A DNA stretch of 64,000 nucleotides from Clostridia bacterium (GCA_017510525.1 JAFWNC010000005.1:25253-89252), one strand, 5' to 3'; positions 1-9,492 are shown, counted from the first letter of the stretch. The notes: generated from the letters alone by a model not told the origin. Made by a program: numbers and translations.

Positions 1-844
1 CAATACCTGTACATTCAGGACAAGCGCCAAACGGATTATTAAATGAAAACATTCTTGGAGTTAGCTCTTCAAAGCTAATTCCACAATCAGGACATGCATA
101 ATTCTGACTAAATAATCTTTCTTCAACTCCATGAATATCAATAGTAACTAAATTATTTGCAAATTTTAAAGCAGTTTCAACAGATTCAGTAAGTCTATTT
201 CTAATATCATTTTTAATAACAAGTCTATCTACAATAATATCGATATTATGTTTTTTATTTCTATCTAAATCAATGTCATCAGTAAGCTCATAAACATTTC
301 CATCAACCCTAACACGAACAAATCCTTCTTTTTGGAAATCTTCTAAAAGCTTAACATATTCACCTTTTTTACCACGAATTACAGGAGCTAATACTTGAAT
401 TTTGGTTCCTTCTTCAAGTTCCATAATATTATCGATAATCTGATCAATAGTTTGCTTCTCAATCTTTCTACCACAATTAGGACAATAAGGAACACCAATT
501 CTAGCATATAATAAACGAATATAATCATAAATTTCAGTAACAGTTCCAACCGTTGAACGAGGATTCTTTGAAGTTGTTTTTTGGTCAATTGAAATAGCAG
601 GAGACAAACCTTCAATATTCTCAACATCAGGTTTTTCCATCATTCCCAAAAACTGTCTAGCATAAGAAGATAAACTTTCAACATATCTTCTCTGACCTTC
701 AGCATAAATAGTATCAAAAGCCAAAGATGACTTACCAGAACCTGAAAGACCAGTTATAACAACAAGTTTATTTCTTGGAATTTCAATATCAATATTTTTT
801 AAATTATGTTCTTTTGCACCTTTAATTATTATATTATCGTTCAT
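1..844 (-). CDS. uvrA: UvrABC excision nuclease subunit A, N-terminal part (cut by window edge)
   Basis: Damage-recognition ATPase of nucleotide excision repair; acts with UvrB, whose gene lies just upstream. About 281 codons are visible, running off the left edge. The N-terminus has the ABC Walker A motif ([21 protein letters not shown], near residues 30-50) and the UvrA landmarks [16 protein letters not shown] and [25 protein letters not shown], a first zinc-finger half CPNCGRK, and a further CPDC/CPEC pair close to the edge. The ATG at 844 follows a good ribosome-binding site (AAAGGGGAGC). The family identity is clear from these motifs; only the length cannot be judged. Confidence 0.95.
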   Translation of the reverse strand, partial: MNDNIIIKGAKEHNLKNIDIEIPRNKLVVITGLSGSGKSSLAFDTIYAEGQRRYVESLSSYARQFLGMMEKPDVENIEGLSPAISIDQKTTSKNPRSTVGTVTEIYDYIRLLYARIGVPYCPNCGRKIEKQTIDQIIDNIMELEEGTKIQVLAPVIRGKKGEYVKLLEDFQKEGFVRVRVDGNVYELTDDIDLDRNKKHNIDIIVDRLVIKNDIRNRLTESVETALKFANNLVTIDIHGVEERLFSQNYACPDCGISFEELTPRMFSFNNPFGACPECTGI

Positions 845-908
845 TAATTGCTCCCCTTTCATTTTAAACAGTTGATATTATATCATAAATATTTATAAAT
901 GAATAGAT

Positions 909-951
909 AAAAAAAGAAAAATTATCACAAAGTGACAATTTTTCTTTTTTT
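909..951. terminator. Bidirectional hairpin with A/T flanks
   Basis: A 20-bp stem (A-run, GAAAAATTATCAC / GTGACAATTTTTC, T-run) with one G/T mismatch and a 3-base loop. It reads as a rho-independent terminator on either strand. It lies upstream of uvrA and just downstream of the gene relic at 976-1137, which suggests it once ended that relic's transcript. Confidence 0.6.
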
Positions 952-975
952 ATACTTCTTGAACTATAAATATAT

Positions 976-1137
976 TTATAAATCATTATTAATATGTTTA
1001 TAAATTTCTTGCATTATGAAACCTAACATTAAATTATGATTGGATAAGTCGACATGTTCCTTTATATCATAATAATCTATATATTCTAAAATTACATTTT
1101 TATTTCTTTTAAATAAATTTCTAAAAATGTAATATTT
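976..1137 (-). pseudogene. Short coding-like relic without a start codon
   Basis: In the otherwise empty 845-1246 gap, one minus-strand frame stays open for 53 codons and ends in TAA just before the 909-951 hairpin. Its peptide (for example EYIDYYDIKEHVDLSNHNLM) has normal protein composition, but there is no ATG, GTG or TTG start and no ribosome-binding site, and an in-frame stop lies directly upstream. I read it as the 3' remnant of a lost gene. I do not recognise the family. It could also be chance in AT-rich DNA. Confidence 0.25.
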
Positions 1138-1181
1138 TTATAAATCTATACAGTTAATTTTATTTAACCCTTTTATATATT

Positions 1182-1216
1182 AAAAAAGCCTGTGAAATTA
1201 TTACACAGGCTTTTTT
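1182..1216 (-). terminator. Rho-independent terminator of the 1247-2320 gene
   Basis: Perfect stem AAAAAAGCCTGTG / CACAGGCTTTTTT with a 9-base loop, 30 bases after the stop codon of the upstream minus-strand gene. Confidence 0.8.
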
Positions 1217-1246
1217 AAAAAATATAAACAAATATTCTTTTAACTT

Positions 1247-2320
1247 TTATAACCAATCAAACAAACTTATTTTGCATAAAAGAGCCCATAAATCAGAGGC
1301 TTGGTATCCAGTAGTTAATTGATGTTTATTATTAGAATAATATTCAAATCTTAACCACCTTAAAAAATCCTTTTTTACGAGTTTTCCTTCTCTGAAAATG
1401 TCTTCCGTGTACTTTTCGAGAAGTGTATAGTCTACCGAAGATATCCGCACCCTGTTTACCATGTCTTTTTCAACAAGGACTTCAAAAATGCATCTTGCCA
1501 TTTTGTATAAATCTGTATTACATTCTGCTTTATACAAAACTCTTGCTTTTTTGTATCCTTCTTCAAGTATATCCAGCTTTTGATTCATAGATAAACTCTC
1601 ATATAATGGATAATGCTTATTTAAATTAGCATATATCATCGACAGATTAACAGCATCTTCTCCAAACATGTAAGTAAGGCCTTCTGAATGAAGTTTATCA
1701 AAAAACATTCCAAGCCATTTTGATTTACTTCTTGGCAAATTCATTTGCTCGAAAATCTCTTTAAATTTGTCAACAAAAAGTTCCGTTATATCGCTTTTTT
1801 TCAGTTTCATCATGTAATTTAAATCTTCATAATAAACTTCATATTTTACTTTACTAGGATTTTTAAAAAACTCGAGAGCTGAATTAGGGACTGCTTTAAT
1901 AATAGACCTTTCAGTTAAATTTGCCTCATCAACATCAACATTGCAAATCAGTTCATTTTTTTTAAAAACGAATTTGCTTATAATAATCCGAACTGCTGTT
2001 GGATATGAGTTAATTGAAATAACTGTGTTTTTGGCCATATATTTGTTGCCTTTTTTCTCCCCTAATAAATACACTAAAACCTTTTTTTGAACAATAATTT
2101 CTCCATTCTTACCTTTACTTACTTTTATTTTTTCATCATCGCCAACTGATTTTGCCATTAGTTTTCTTAATATTTCAGAAAACATGGAAGCAAATAAAGA
2201 ATCCTTCTCGCATTTACTTAATAGGTTAAATTCATGCAATTGAAAGTTTTTTCCGGTTTCAACAACTTTTTCAAGGTATTCAATTCCTTGATCGTTAATT
2301 TTAATTTTTAACTCTTTCAT
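1247..2320 (-). CDS. Hypothetical protein of 357 residues between uvrB and uvrA
   Basis: I do not recognise this protein. It is soluble-looking, lysine-rich, with no signal peptide or membrane segment. The first half looks like mixed alpha/beta and the second half is mostly helical with conserved-looking aromatic residues (KSKWLGMFFDKLHSEGLTYMFGEDAVNLS; DFLRWLRFEYYSNN). The ATG at 2320 is preferred because AAAAAAGGAG lies 8 bases upstream; a GTG at 2329 is too close to it. Codon use is a little richer in C/G-ending codons than in uvrB. It contains two in-frame CGG codons (MVNRVRISS and TAVRIII) that are read without a frame break, unlike CGG in the native-style genes here. It is flanked by its own terminator, so it is not in the uvr operon; its placement between uvrB and uvrA suggests insertion. 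Confidence 0.7.
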   Translation of the reverse strand: MKELKIKINDQGIEYLEKVVETGKNFQLHEFNLLSKCEKDSLFASMFSEILRKLMAKSVGDDEKIKVSKGKNGEIIVQKKVLVYLLGEKKGNKYMAKNTVISINSYPTAVRIIISKFVFKKNELICNVDVDEANLTERSIIKAVPNSALEFFKNPSKVKYEVYYEDLNYMMKLKKSDITELFVDKFKEIFEQMNLPRSKSKWLGMFFDKLHSEGLTYMFGEDAVNLSMIYANLNKHYPLYESLSMNQKLDILEEGYKKARVLYKAECNTDLYKMARCIFEVLVEKDMVNRVRISSVDYTLLEKYTEDIFREGKLVKKDFLRWLRFEYYSNNKHQLTTGYQASDLWALLCKISLFDWL

Positions 2321-2457
2321 TTTTATCACTCCTTTTTTAGCCCTTTTTTTAATGTTACTTGATAAAATCGTTGTTGAAAGTTACAATATTTAATTTAAAC
2401 AAATAAATTATACACTACTTTACATAAGAAGTCAACTTGTATGTTTCTATTTATTTT

Positions 2458-4413
2458 TTAACTCATGTTTTCTAATTCTTTTATTTTATCTCTCAATTCA
2501 GCAGCTTTTTCAAATTCCATTTTTGAAGCTGCTTCAAGCATCTCATCTGTTAATTTTCCAATAATATCTTCAACTGTTTCATCTTTATCAATATTGTACT
2601 TAGCAGAGATATCTTCAACAATAGTTGCTTTTATTGTATCTCTTACTGACTTTTGAATTGTTTGTGGTGTTATTCCATGTTCTTTATTATATTCCTCTTG
2701 AATTTTTCTTCTTCTATTAGTTTCTGTAATTGCTTTTTCCATTGACTCAGTTAGTTCGTCTGCATACATAATAACCTTGCCTTCAGTATTTCTAGCAGCA
2801 CGTCCAATTGTTTGAATTAATGAACGTTCTGAACGAAGAAATCCTTCTTTATCAGCATCTAAAATTGCAACAAGTGAAACTTCAGGAATATCTAAACCTT
2901 CTCTTAAAAGATTGATTCCAACCAATACATCAAATTCACCAATACGTAGATCTCTTATAATTTCCATTCTCTCTAATGCTTTGATATCTGAATGCATATA
3001 TCTTACTCTAATTCCTGCATTTCTTAAATATGAAGTCAAATCTTCAGCCATTTTTTTAGTTAGAGTTGTTACTAATACTCTTTCTTTCTTTTCAACTCTT
3101 TCATGAATTTGTTCAATTAAATCATCAACTTGATTCTCAATTGGTTTAACTTCAATCTTAGGATCTAAAAGACCAGTAGGTCTAATTATTTGTTCTACAA
3201 CATTATCTTTAGAATGTTCTTTTTCATAATCTGCTGGTGTTGCACTAACAAAAACACATTGATTTATTCTTTCTTCAAATTCCTCAAATTTAAGAGGTCT
3301 ATTATCAAAAGCTGATGGAAGCCTAAATCCATAGTTAACTAATGACTCTTTTCTTGCTCTATCGCCATTATACATTGCTCTTACTTGAGGAATAGTAGCA
3401 TGTGATTCATCGATTAAGAGTAAGAAATCATCTGGGAAATAATCAAATAATGTGTAAGGAGGACTGCCAGCAGGTCTACCACTTATATGTCTTGAATAGT
3501 TTTCTATCCCTTGACAGAAACCAGTTTCTTTTAACATTTCAATATCAAAATTAGTTCTCTCCTCTATTCTTTGGGCTTCAATTAGTTTCTTGTTTTCTGT
3601 AAAATATTTTACTCTCTCCTCCATCTCTTCTTCTATTGTAACTAAAGCTTTTTCAAGCTTATCTTTGCTTGTAACATAGTGAGAATTCGGGAATATCATA
3701 ACATGACTACGAGTTCCTATTGGTTTACCAGTTAAAGGATTAATCTCAGAAATTTTTTCAATTTCATCTCCCCAAAACTCAACTCTAACAGCACTCTCTT
3801 CTTGGTTAGATGGATATATTTCAAGAATATCACCTTTTGCCCTAAAATTACCTCTTTTAAAATCCATTTCATTTCTTGTATATTGCATATTAATAAGCTT
3901 TTTCATAATTTTATTTCTAGATTGCTCCATTCCAGGTCTTAGTGAAACTATCATATTCTCATAATCAATAGGATCACCTAAACCATAGATACATGAAACA
4001 GAAGCAACAACAATAACATCTTTTGTTTCAAAAAGAGAAGCTGTTGCAGAATGACGAAGCTTATCTATTTCATCATTAATAGAAGCATCTTTCTCAATGT
4101 AAGTATCTGATGAAGCTATATATGCTTCTGGTTGATAGTAATCATAATAAGATACAAAATATTCAACTCTATTATTAGGAAAAAATTCTTTAAACTCTGA
4201 ATATAACTGACCAGCTAATGTTTTATTATGAGCTAATACTAAAGTTGGTTTTTGAACAGTTTGAATAATATTAGCCATAGTAAAAGTTTTTCCAGAACCA
4301 GTTACACCAAGCAAAGTCTGAAATTTCTTTCCTTCTTTTATTCCATTACTTAAATATTCAATAGCCTTTGGCTGATCACCAGTAGGCTTATACTCTGATT
4401 GTAAATCAAACAT
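2458..4413 (-). CDS. uvrB: UvrABC excision nuclease subunit B
   Basis: Helicase-like DNA-damage verification subunit of nucleotide excision repair; receives damaged DNA from UvrA and recruits UvrC. 651 residues, normal length. Visible in order: [17 protein letters not shown] at the N-terminus, Walker A GVTGSGKT (36-43), the damage-probing beta-hairpin region [18 protein letters not shown] (about 88-105), DESHAT, helicase motifs [12 protein letters not shown] and QTIGRAARN, and the C-terminal UVR motif ([14 protein letters not shown]) that binds UvrC. The ATG at 4413 is chosen over an in-frame TTG at 4428 because the GGGGGC ribosome-binding site lies between them. No in-frame CGG codon is present. 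Confidence 0.98.
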   Translation of the reverse strand: MFDLQSEYKPTGDQPKAIEYLSNGIKEGKKFQTLLGVTGSGKTFTMANIIQTVQKPTLVLAHNKTLAGQLYSEFKEFFPNNRVEYFVSYYDYYQPEAYIASSDTYIEKDASINDEIDKLRHSATASLFETKDVIVVASVSCIYGLGDPIDYENMIVSLRPGMEQSRNKIMKKLINMQYTRNEMDFKRGNFRAKGDILEIYPSNQEESAVRVEFWGDEIEKISEINPLTGKPIGTRSHVMIFPNSHYVTSKDKLEKALVTIEEEMEERVKYFTENKKLIEAQRIEERTNFDIEMLKETGFCQGIENYSRHISGRPAGSPPYTLFDYFPDDFLLLIDESHATIPQVRAMYNGDRARKESLVNYGFRLPSAFDNRPLKFEEFEERINQCVFVSATPADYEKEHSKDNVVEQIIRPTGLLDPKIEVKPIENQVDDLIEQIHERVEKKERVLVTTLTKKMAEDLTSYLRNAGIRVRYMHSDIKALERMEIIRDLRIGEFDVLVGINLLREGLDIPEVSLVAILDADKEGFLRSERSLIQTIGRAARNTEGKVIMYADELTESMEKAITETNRRRKIQEEYNKEHGITPQTIQKSVRDTIKATIVEDISAKYNIDKDETVEDIIGKLTDEMLEAASKMEFEKAAELRDKIKELENMS

Positions 4414-4470
4414 ATTTTTAGCCCCCAAAAATATTAATTCTGATTAATTATTTTATCATGATAAATAAAA

Positions 4471-4499
4471 AAACACAAGGTATTTTAAACCTTGTGTTT
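4471..4499. terminator. Hairpin terminator downstream of the 4511 gene
   Basis: Stem AAACACAAGG / CCTTGTGTTT with a 9-base AT loop, A-run on one side and T-rich on the other. It lies directly after the stop of the minus-strand gene that begins at 5329. Confidence 0.7.
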
Positions 4500-4510
4500 G
4501 TATTTTCTTA

Positions 4511-5329
4511 TTACCAACCTGTTCCGAAATTTTCAATTGTATATTTTGTATTATCATTTTTGTCTTGTACTAATATACCTAATCTTGAAATTTCTTTAAC
4601 CCATCCAGATTTTTCATCATATTCACCATTTGGAACAGTGAATTCAATTATATCAGCATTTGCCGCTGGTTTTAATTCAATATCTACTTCAAAAGCAACT
4701 TTGTTTGATCCAAGATTCATTTCTTTTAAAGCAGGTACTTTTTCTTCTTCTTCAGCTGTGTAAATTTTTGTAACATTTATTTTCGAATCAGATAGTTTAC
4801 TTCCATAGTTTTTTTCTAATAATTCTTTAACAGCTAATTTTATTTGATATTCTGCTTCTTCTTGATTATCTTTTATTGAAATGTTACTTCCAGCAGTTCC
4901 TTTTTGTTCACTTTTTTTAGTATTAGAAGAATCAGTACTTGAATTATTCTTTGGTTTTGAAGAAATTCTTTTATATAATGTATCATCACCTAATGAATCT
5001 ATAACATTTAATGTATCACCATCAATTTTGTATTCTGTATCAAAAGATACTGTATTTCCTGTATATAGTATTGAAATCTTGTCTCCATCTGTTTTATATG
5101 TGAATTCCATAATCGTACCAGCCGCATCATATTCACCTGTTCCATCTTCATTAAATGTATAGATAAATGAAAGTCCATAATCATTATTTTCCCAATATCC
5201 AACAATTGAGTTACTATCTTTTTTATCTTCTGAGCTTTTATCAGTTTTATCTTTATAAACTTTGTAGCCAATAAATCCTCCTGCAGCTAATAAAGCTACA
5301 ACTAAAACACCTATTATTATTTTTTTCAT
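4511..5329 (-). CDS. Membrane-anchored lipocalin-like (DUF5640-type) protein
   Basis: 272 residues. The N-terminus is a single membrane segment (KKIIIGVLVVALLAAGGFIGYKVY) with the rest outside the cell. A GYWENNDYGLSFIYTFNEDG beta-strand module follows (about 45-120), resembling the small lipocalin-like domains (DUF5640 type) frequent in Clostridia. After a Ser/Asn-rich linker there is a second alpha/beta domain with no family I can name. The start at ATG 5329 has GGGAG 8 bases upstream; the ATG at 5335 is too close. Function is unknown; probably an extracytoplasmic sensor or binding protein. Confidence 0.75.
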   Translation of the reverse strand: MKKIIIGVLVVALLAAGGFIGYKVYKDKTDKSSEDKKDSNSIVGYWENNDYGLSFIYTFNEDGTGEYDAAGTIMEFTYKTDGDKISILYTGNTVSFDTEYKIDGDTLNVIDSLGDDTLYKRISSKPKNNSSTDSSNTKKSEQKGTAGSNISIKDNQEEAEYQIKLAVKELLEKNYGSKLSDSKINVTKIYTAEEEEKVPALKEMNLGSNKVAFEVDIELKPAANADIIEFTVPNGEYDEKSGWVKEISRLGILVQDKNDNTKYTIENFGTGW

Positions 5330-5420
5330 TTTCATCTCTCCCTTCTTTATATTTTTATATCATATAAAAATTCTTTAATCAATATATTTTTAAATATATT
5401 ATAGAATAAACGGATCAAGT

Positions 5421-5492
5421 TTCGTAGCGGACAACTATAGTGGTCCATAACATATTCAATGAAAAGAGAGCTAGAAATCTAGCTCTCTTTTT
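5421..5492. repeat. About 70-bp repeat copy A: GTAGCGG palindrome plus terminator hairpin
   Basis: Begins with the palindromic element CGTAGCGGACAACTATAG and continues through a fixed spacer (CATATTCAATGAAAAGAG) to a GAGAGCTAG / CTAGCTCTC hairpin with a T-run that serves as terminator of the gene ending at 5506. A nearly identical block occurs at 7114-7184, so the whole unit of repeat plus terminator was duplicated together. Confidence 0.8.
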
Positions 5493-5505
5493 TGATACTA
5501 TTTAA

Positions 5506-6807
5506 TTATTGTAAGTGCAGTCCTTCATACGTTTCAGGACTTAAGTTCTCAAGGGTGTCAATTACAACCAAACAATCAGGTTTAACATGCTGAACAACTT
5601 CTTTCATATATTCTTCAGGAATTGCAACACATCCGCCTGTATATGGCTTCATGGCACCTAAACAATGTAAGAAGATTGCATTACCTAAACCAGGTGTGCG
5701 TTCTTTATTATAGTTTATATTAAGGCAGTACTGATACTCCTTTTTATAATCTACGATATGCTCGCTCTCAAGGTCAAGATCAGGATAGTCCTCAATAGAG
5801 ACAAATCTGTTATACAGTTCTGGTCTCATGTCGCAGGACCAATACATTTTATCGTCAACCTTAGTATAATTAAATCCAGTGCATCCCGGGTCATCAGCGA
5901 TACCGAAAGCTGTGTCAAAATGATATTCACCAACAGGTGTTTTATAGTCACCTTCTTTGGTTTTTCCAAGACCATTTTTTCCGATAAAACCAGGTGTTGA
6001 AATAATTTCTTTCCAGCCGTCGTCTGTTTTTTCGTGCATTGATATATAAGCTGTAGAACCTCTTACCGCTGCAATAACAAAAATTTGGTTAACCTGCTTT
6101 TCTTCTGCAAGTTTTTGAACCCATTCAGGAGAAGAGTTTTTGGTTACTAATTTGTAATTTAAATACTCTTCAAGAGTCCAGCCTTTTTCTGTTATCTCTT
6201 TCGCAATTTCCGGGTTATCAATATATCGGAAATGCCAAGGCTCATAGCCGTATCCTGTTACTTCTTCTCTTCCAGGCAAATACCTGAGAATAAAGCCATA
6301 ATCTGCAAGCTTTGCATGCACTTTTGCAAAAATATCTTTTTCAGCAATCATATCATCGTTTTCATCAATAATTACACCATCTTTAACAAGACAAACATCA
6401 ATTGCAAGTCCTGTATGGTGTTCACTGAATCCTGGAACAGCTACATATTTTTTTACATAGTCTATTCCATATTCTTCAGTGAAGCGTTGCCAAAGATCCT
6501 CCTGAGCTGCAACTGAACGATATACACTGTCAAGTTCGATGTCAACACCGTCGTTTTCAAGCACATCTTTTTGCAATTCTCTGAATTTCTCAAGAGCTTT
6601 CTTTTCGACGTAGATTTTTTTACCACTTGCATTTACTGTTTCTTCAAGCTCAACATTTGATTCCCAATTTTCGGGAAGTTCATTTTGCTTGTTAACTAAT
6701 GCAAGATAGTTGATCTCATCTTTTTCAGTCTTTTCTGCCGCATAAGTTGCAAAGCACATAGAAATACTTAAAAATCCTGAAATAATAATACCTATAGTTT
6801 TTCTCAT
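5506..6807 (-). CDS. Secreted VanY-type D,D-carboxypeptidase fused to an L,D-transpeptidase-like domain
   Basis: 433 residues with an N-terminal signal peptide (MRKTIGIIISGFLSISMCFATYAA). Residues about 60-210 are a VanY/DacB-type zinc D-alanyl-D-alanine carboxypeptidase: DSVYRSVAAQ, the metal motif SEHHTGLAID, and EPWHFRY supplying the last zinc ligand. Residues about 240-420 form a YkuD-like L,D-transpeptidase domain ending in HCLGAMKPYTGGCVAIP, with the catalytic His and Cys. The fusion would trim D-Ala from peptidoglycan stems and cross-link or exchange on the resulting L,D ends. Preceded by a 32-codon upstream ORF (6821-6919) and a good promoter. Codon use is richer in G/C than in the house-keeping genes; horizontal origin is plausible. 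Confidence 0.88.
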   Translation of the reverse strand: MRKTIGIIISGFLSISMCFATYAAEKTEKDEINYLALVNKQNELPENWESNVELEETVNASGKKIYVEKKALEKFRELQKDVLENDGVDIELDSVYRSVAAQEDLWQRFTEEYGIDYVKKYVAVPGFSEHHTGLAIDVCLVKDGVIIDENDDMIAEKDIFAKVHAKLADYGFILRYLPGREEVTGYGYEPWHFRYIDNPEIAKEITEKGWTLEEYLNYKLVTKNSSPEWVQKLAEEKQVNQIFVIAAVRGSTAYISMHEKTDDGWKEIISTPGFIGKNGLGKTKEGDYKTPVGEYHFDTAFGIADDPGCTGFNYTKVDDKMYWSCDMRPELYNRFVSIEDYPDLDLESEHIVDYKKEYQYCLNINYNKERTPGLGNAIFLHCLGAMKPYTGGCVAIPEEYMKEVVQHVKPDCLVVIDTLENLSPETYEGLHLQ

Positions 6808-6820
6808 ATTTAATCACTCC

Positions 6821-6919
6821 TCATCTTGTCTTTAAAAAACTACATTTACTTGGTACCAAGTATGGTTTATCCCGTATTGGATAAAAAACTTTATCCTGCC
6901 TCCTTGATGCTTTTGCCAT
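6821..6919 (-). CDS. Possible 32-residue leader peptide upstream of the VanY-YkuD gene
   Basis: A short reading frame with ATG at 6919, a ribosome-binding site (AAAGGGTG) and a TGA at 6821 that directly abuts the GGAGTG of the next gene, so the two could be translationally coupled. The peptide is basic (MAKASRRQDKVFYPIRDKPY...). It contains an in-frame CGG codon and spans a perfect 16-bp DNA palindrome TACTTGGTACCAAGTA (6847-6862) and a GGATAAA / TTTATCC hairpin (6879-6896). It could be a real small protein, an attenuating leader, or chance. Confidence 0.35.
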   Translation of the reverse strand: MAKASRRQDKVFYPIRDKPYLVPSKCSFLKTR

Positions 6920-7113
6920 AGATTTTTTCACCCTTTCTACTTAATTTAATGGCATACAATAATTTTTCAATGTACCAAACATATAATAATTTTATGTCCG
7001 TTTTTCTATTATATCACTAAAATGCGCAAAAATCAAACTTTATTATTATTTAAAAGAGTGACTTTGTCCCATGGAGAACTCTAGTTCTCCTCTACGAAAT
7101 CACTTCAAAACCA
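6920..7113 (-). other. Rest of the 6808-7192 intergenic stretch: 5' leader and palindromic repeat
   Basis: Between the upstream ORF and the promoter lies an AT-rich leader with no further gene. A minus-oriented GTAG palindrome (GTAGAGGAGAACTAGAGTTC, 7071-7095) lies head to head with the second repeat copy at 7114. I see no known riboswitch fold. Confidence 0.5.
7008..7036 (-). promoter_or_regulatory. Sigma-A type promoter for the 6821/5506 transcript
   Basis: Minus strand TTGATT, 17-base spacer, TATAAT (-10 at 7008-7013, -35 at 7031-7036). Transcription would start near 7001, giving a leader of about 80 bases before the upstream ORF. Confidence 0.6.
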
Positions 7114-7184
7114 TTCGTAGCGGACAACTATAGTTGTCCATAACATATTCAATGAAAAGAGAGCTAGAAAACTAGCTCTCTCTT
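7114..7184. repeat. About 70-bp repeat copy B with terminator hairpin
   Basis: Second copy of the block at 5421-5492: TTCGTAGCGGACAACTATAG, the same spacer, then a GAGAGCTAG / CTAGCTCTC hairpin and T-rich tail. It ends the transcript of the gene at 7193. The two copies differ at only a few positions. Confidence 0.8.
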
Positions 7185-7192
7185 CCATCAGC

Positions 7193-8065
7193 TTAAGTCC
7201 TCATCGCTGAATCCTGTACTCTGCTTAGAACATCATATGTCCATTGGCTAGAACAGTAAGTTGGGCCAATATGTTTTAAGTCTGGTCCATGATAGTATTT
7301 TCCAGATGAGCTTATGTAATTGTTTTTCATAAAACTAACCCATCCATAAATACCTTCACGTTCTGAACCATACCTCATTCCAAGTGTTCCATAATAATTG
7401 TATGAAACACCATGGGCAGCCCAGCCACCTTCCCATGAACTAACACCAAGAAAAGCAAATTCATTAAAACCTACTTCTTGGCATGTTTCCCAAATGTATT
7501 CGCAATTACGTTTGTAAAAGCCATTTGGATCATGACGAGATGGCATACCTTTGATATAGGCAATGAAGTCTTCTCTCGAGATGCCGGAAGGACTATTAAG
7601 GTCTGTGTTGGAATATAAACTGTTGGCATATGCCTTAGCAGTATTATAATCTGTCATAGGAGCGATTTCATCTACTGACTTTTCACATACTTCTTCAACC
7701 TGTGTTTCGTCTGTAGAATCTGTATTATCTTCTGCATTTTCTGCTTCTTCTAATACTTTTTCGTCCTCACTTACCTTCGTTTCAACGTTTTCTTCACTTT
7801 GGTCTGACTCATTCTCTACGAAATCATCGACTTTTTCTTGATCATGCTTAAGTATGTATTCATTGTACTCTTCTGATAAACCAAGTCTTTCTGCTGTTTC
7901 TATAGCAAAACTTGAATTTTTCATTTTTTCAACATACTCATCATCAAATATTGATGCATGAACATTAACTGCAAACATCATTGTTACAGCCGTAAAAAGA
8001 AAAACGCCTACTCCTTTCCTAGCCTTCCGGCTAATACTCCCTGCTGATGTGTCTGTTGTGTTCAT
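7193..8065 (-). CDS. Secreted glucosaminidase-like cell-wall hydrolase
   Basis: 290 residues from the ATG at 8065, which has AAAGGAG upstream; a more distal ATG at 8098 lacks a good site. The signal peptide has a basic N-region and hydrophobic core (VGVFLFTAVTMMFAVNVHA). A long acidic Glu/Asp-rich linker follows (about 45-125). The C-terminal domain (about 160-290) looks like the mannosyl-glycoprotein endo-beta-N-acetylglucosaminidase fold: a helical part, then SSWEGGWAAHGVSYNYYGTL and a C-terminal QWTYDVLSRV. It probably cleaves the peptidoglycan glycan chain. Codon use resembles the VanY-YkuD gene. It contains one in-frame CGG (SISRKARK) with no frame break. Confidence 0.75.
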   Translation of the reverse strand: MNTTDTSAGSISRKARKGVGVFLFTAVTMMFAVNVHASIFDDEYVEKMKNSSFAIETAERLGLSEEYNEYILKHDQEKVDDFVENESDQSEENVETKVSEDEKVLEEAENAEDNTDSTDETQVEEVCEKSVDEIAPMTDYNTAKAYANSLYSNTDLNSPSGISREDFIAYIKGMPSRHDPNGFYKRNCEYIWETCQEVGFNEFAFLGVSSWEGGWAAHGVSYNYYGTLGMRYGSEREGIYGWVSFMKNNYISSSGKYYHGPDLKHIGPTYCSSQWTYDVLSRVQDSAMRT

Positions 8066-8117
8066 TTCGAACCAACACTCCTTTCTTGTAAGACTCATAT
8101 TATAGAGTCCTCTAATA

Positions 8118-8152
8118 AAAAATTAGTATGCAATTTTAGCATACTAATTTTT
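8118..8152 (-). terminator. Terminator of hisS
   Basis: Perfect 14-bp stem AAAAATTAGTATGC / GCATACTAATTTTT with a 7-base loop, 24 bases after the hisS stop. Confidence 0.8.
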
Positions 8153-8175
8153 ATTATAACATATTATTTTGTTTT

Positions 8176-9492
8176 TTACAAATCGATTGTAAGCTCATCT
8201 CTCGAAACTGTAGTTTGTTCACCTGTTTCCATATTTTTCAAAGTAACTGTATTGTTTTTTATTTCTTCTTCTCCAATTACAATAACATAAGGTATTTTTA
8301 ATTTATCAGCATATTTAAATTTGTTTTTAATTTTCTTGTTTTGCATAAATACCTCTGTTGGAATTCCTTTATTTCTAAGTTCTGTAGCAACTTTTATACA
8401 TTCATCTATATTTTCATCCATAGATACTACTAAAACTTTTGCAACAGATTTCTTACCCATTTCAATTAAATCTAATTCTTTTAATTGATCGAATAACCTT
8501 GTTATTCCAATAGAAATACCAACACCTTGGAAATTATTATCACAATAAGATTCTGTTAAGTGTTCATATCTTCCTCCAGAACAAATACTTCCTAGTTGTC
8601 TATAATTATTTAAAAATGTTTCATATACTGTTCCTGTATAATAATCTAGTCCTCTAGCAATACTTAAATCAAGTTCAAGATTTTTCTCAGGAATTCCAAA
8701 TAAAATAGCATATTTGATTAAGTCTTTTATTTGCTCAATACCTAAATTAAATAATTCATTTTCAATACCTAATTGACTTAATTTAGATATCTTATCTTCA
8801 TTAGTACCACTAATCTTAATAAAATCAATTATTCTATCAATTTTATCATTACTAATGTCTAATTTTCCAAGTTCAGTTTTTACGCTTTCAACTCCAATTT
8901 TGTCAATCTTGTCAATTATTCTTAAAATATCAGTTATTTTCTCACTTAGGTCTAGCTCTTCAAAAAATCCATTAAGTATTTTTCTATTATTTACATGTAT
9001 CGTAAAATCTTTAAATCCAAGTTCTGTAAATAATTTATAAATAATACTTGGCATTTCTGCATCATAAGAGATATCTAATTCTCCTTCTCCTATAACATCT
9101 ATATCGCATTGGTAAAATTCTCTAAAACGTCCTTTTTGAGGTCTTTCACCTCTATATACTTTTCCTATTTGATATCTTCTAAATGGAAAAGTAAGTTCAT
9201 TTTTATGAATAGAAACATATTTTGCTAAAGGAACTGTTAAGTCAAATCTTAAAACTAAATCATTTTCACCTTTATTAAATCTGTAAATTTGTTTCTCTGT
9301 TTCACCACCAGCTTTTGCAAGCAAAACATCAGCTGACTCAATAATAGGTGTATCTAAAGGAAGAAATCCATATTTTTCATATGTACTTCTTATTTTATCA
9401 ATCATATAATTAAATTTAATTTGTTCATCTGGAAGAAGTTCCATAAACCCAGGAAGGGTTTTAGGTTGAACTTTGTAATTTTTATTTTCCAT
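8176..9492 (-). CDS. hisS: Histidyl-tRNA synthetase
   Basis: Class II aminoacyl-tRNA synthetase that charges tRNA-His. 438 residues, typical length. Motif 1 region near PGFMELLPDEQ, motif 2 GKVYRGERPQKGRFREFYQ (about residues 105-125), the HisRS-specific ARGLDYYTGTVYE and motif 3 FQGVGISIGITRL, followed by the C-terminal anticodon-binding domain (VAKVLVVSMDENID...). Start ATG preceded by AAAAGGAG. Monocistronic with its own terminator. I see no T-box in the short leader. Confidence 0.97.
   Translation of the reverse strand: MENKNYKVQPKTLPGFMELLPDEQIKFNYMIDKIRSTYEKYGFLPLDTPIIESADVLLAKAGGETEKQIYRFNKGENDLVLRFDLTVPLAKYVSIHKNELTFPFRRYQIGKVYRGERPQKGRFREFYQCDIDVIGEGELDISYDAEMPSIIYKLFTELGFKDFTIHVNNRKILNGFFEELDLSEKITDILRIIDKIDKIGVESVKTELGKLDISNDKIDRIIDFIKISGTNEDKISKLSQLGIENELFNLGIEQIKDLIKYAILFGIPEKNLELDLSIARGLDYYTGTVYETFLNNYRQLGSICSGGRYEHLTESYCDNNFQGVGISIGITRLFDQLKELDLIEMGKKSVAKVLVVSMDENIDECIKVATELRNKGIPTEVFMQNKKIKNKFKYADKLKIPYVIVIGEEEIKNNTVTLKNMETGEQTTVSRDELTIDL

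Noticed and set aside
6847..6990. Riboswitch upstream of the VanY-YkuD gene
   Set aside because: GGCAAA and paired segments recall c-di-GMP-type cores, but required conserved bases are missing and the stretch is better explained by a small ORF.
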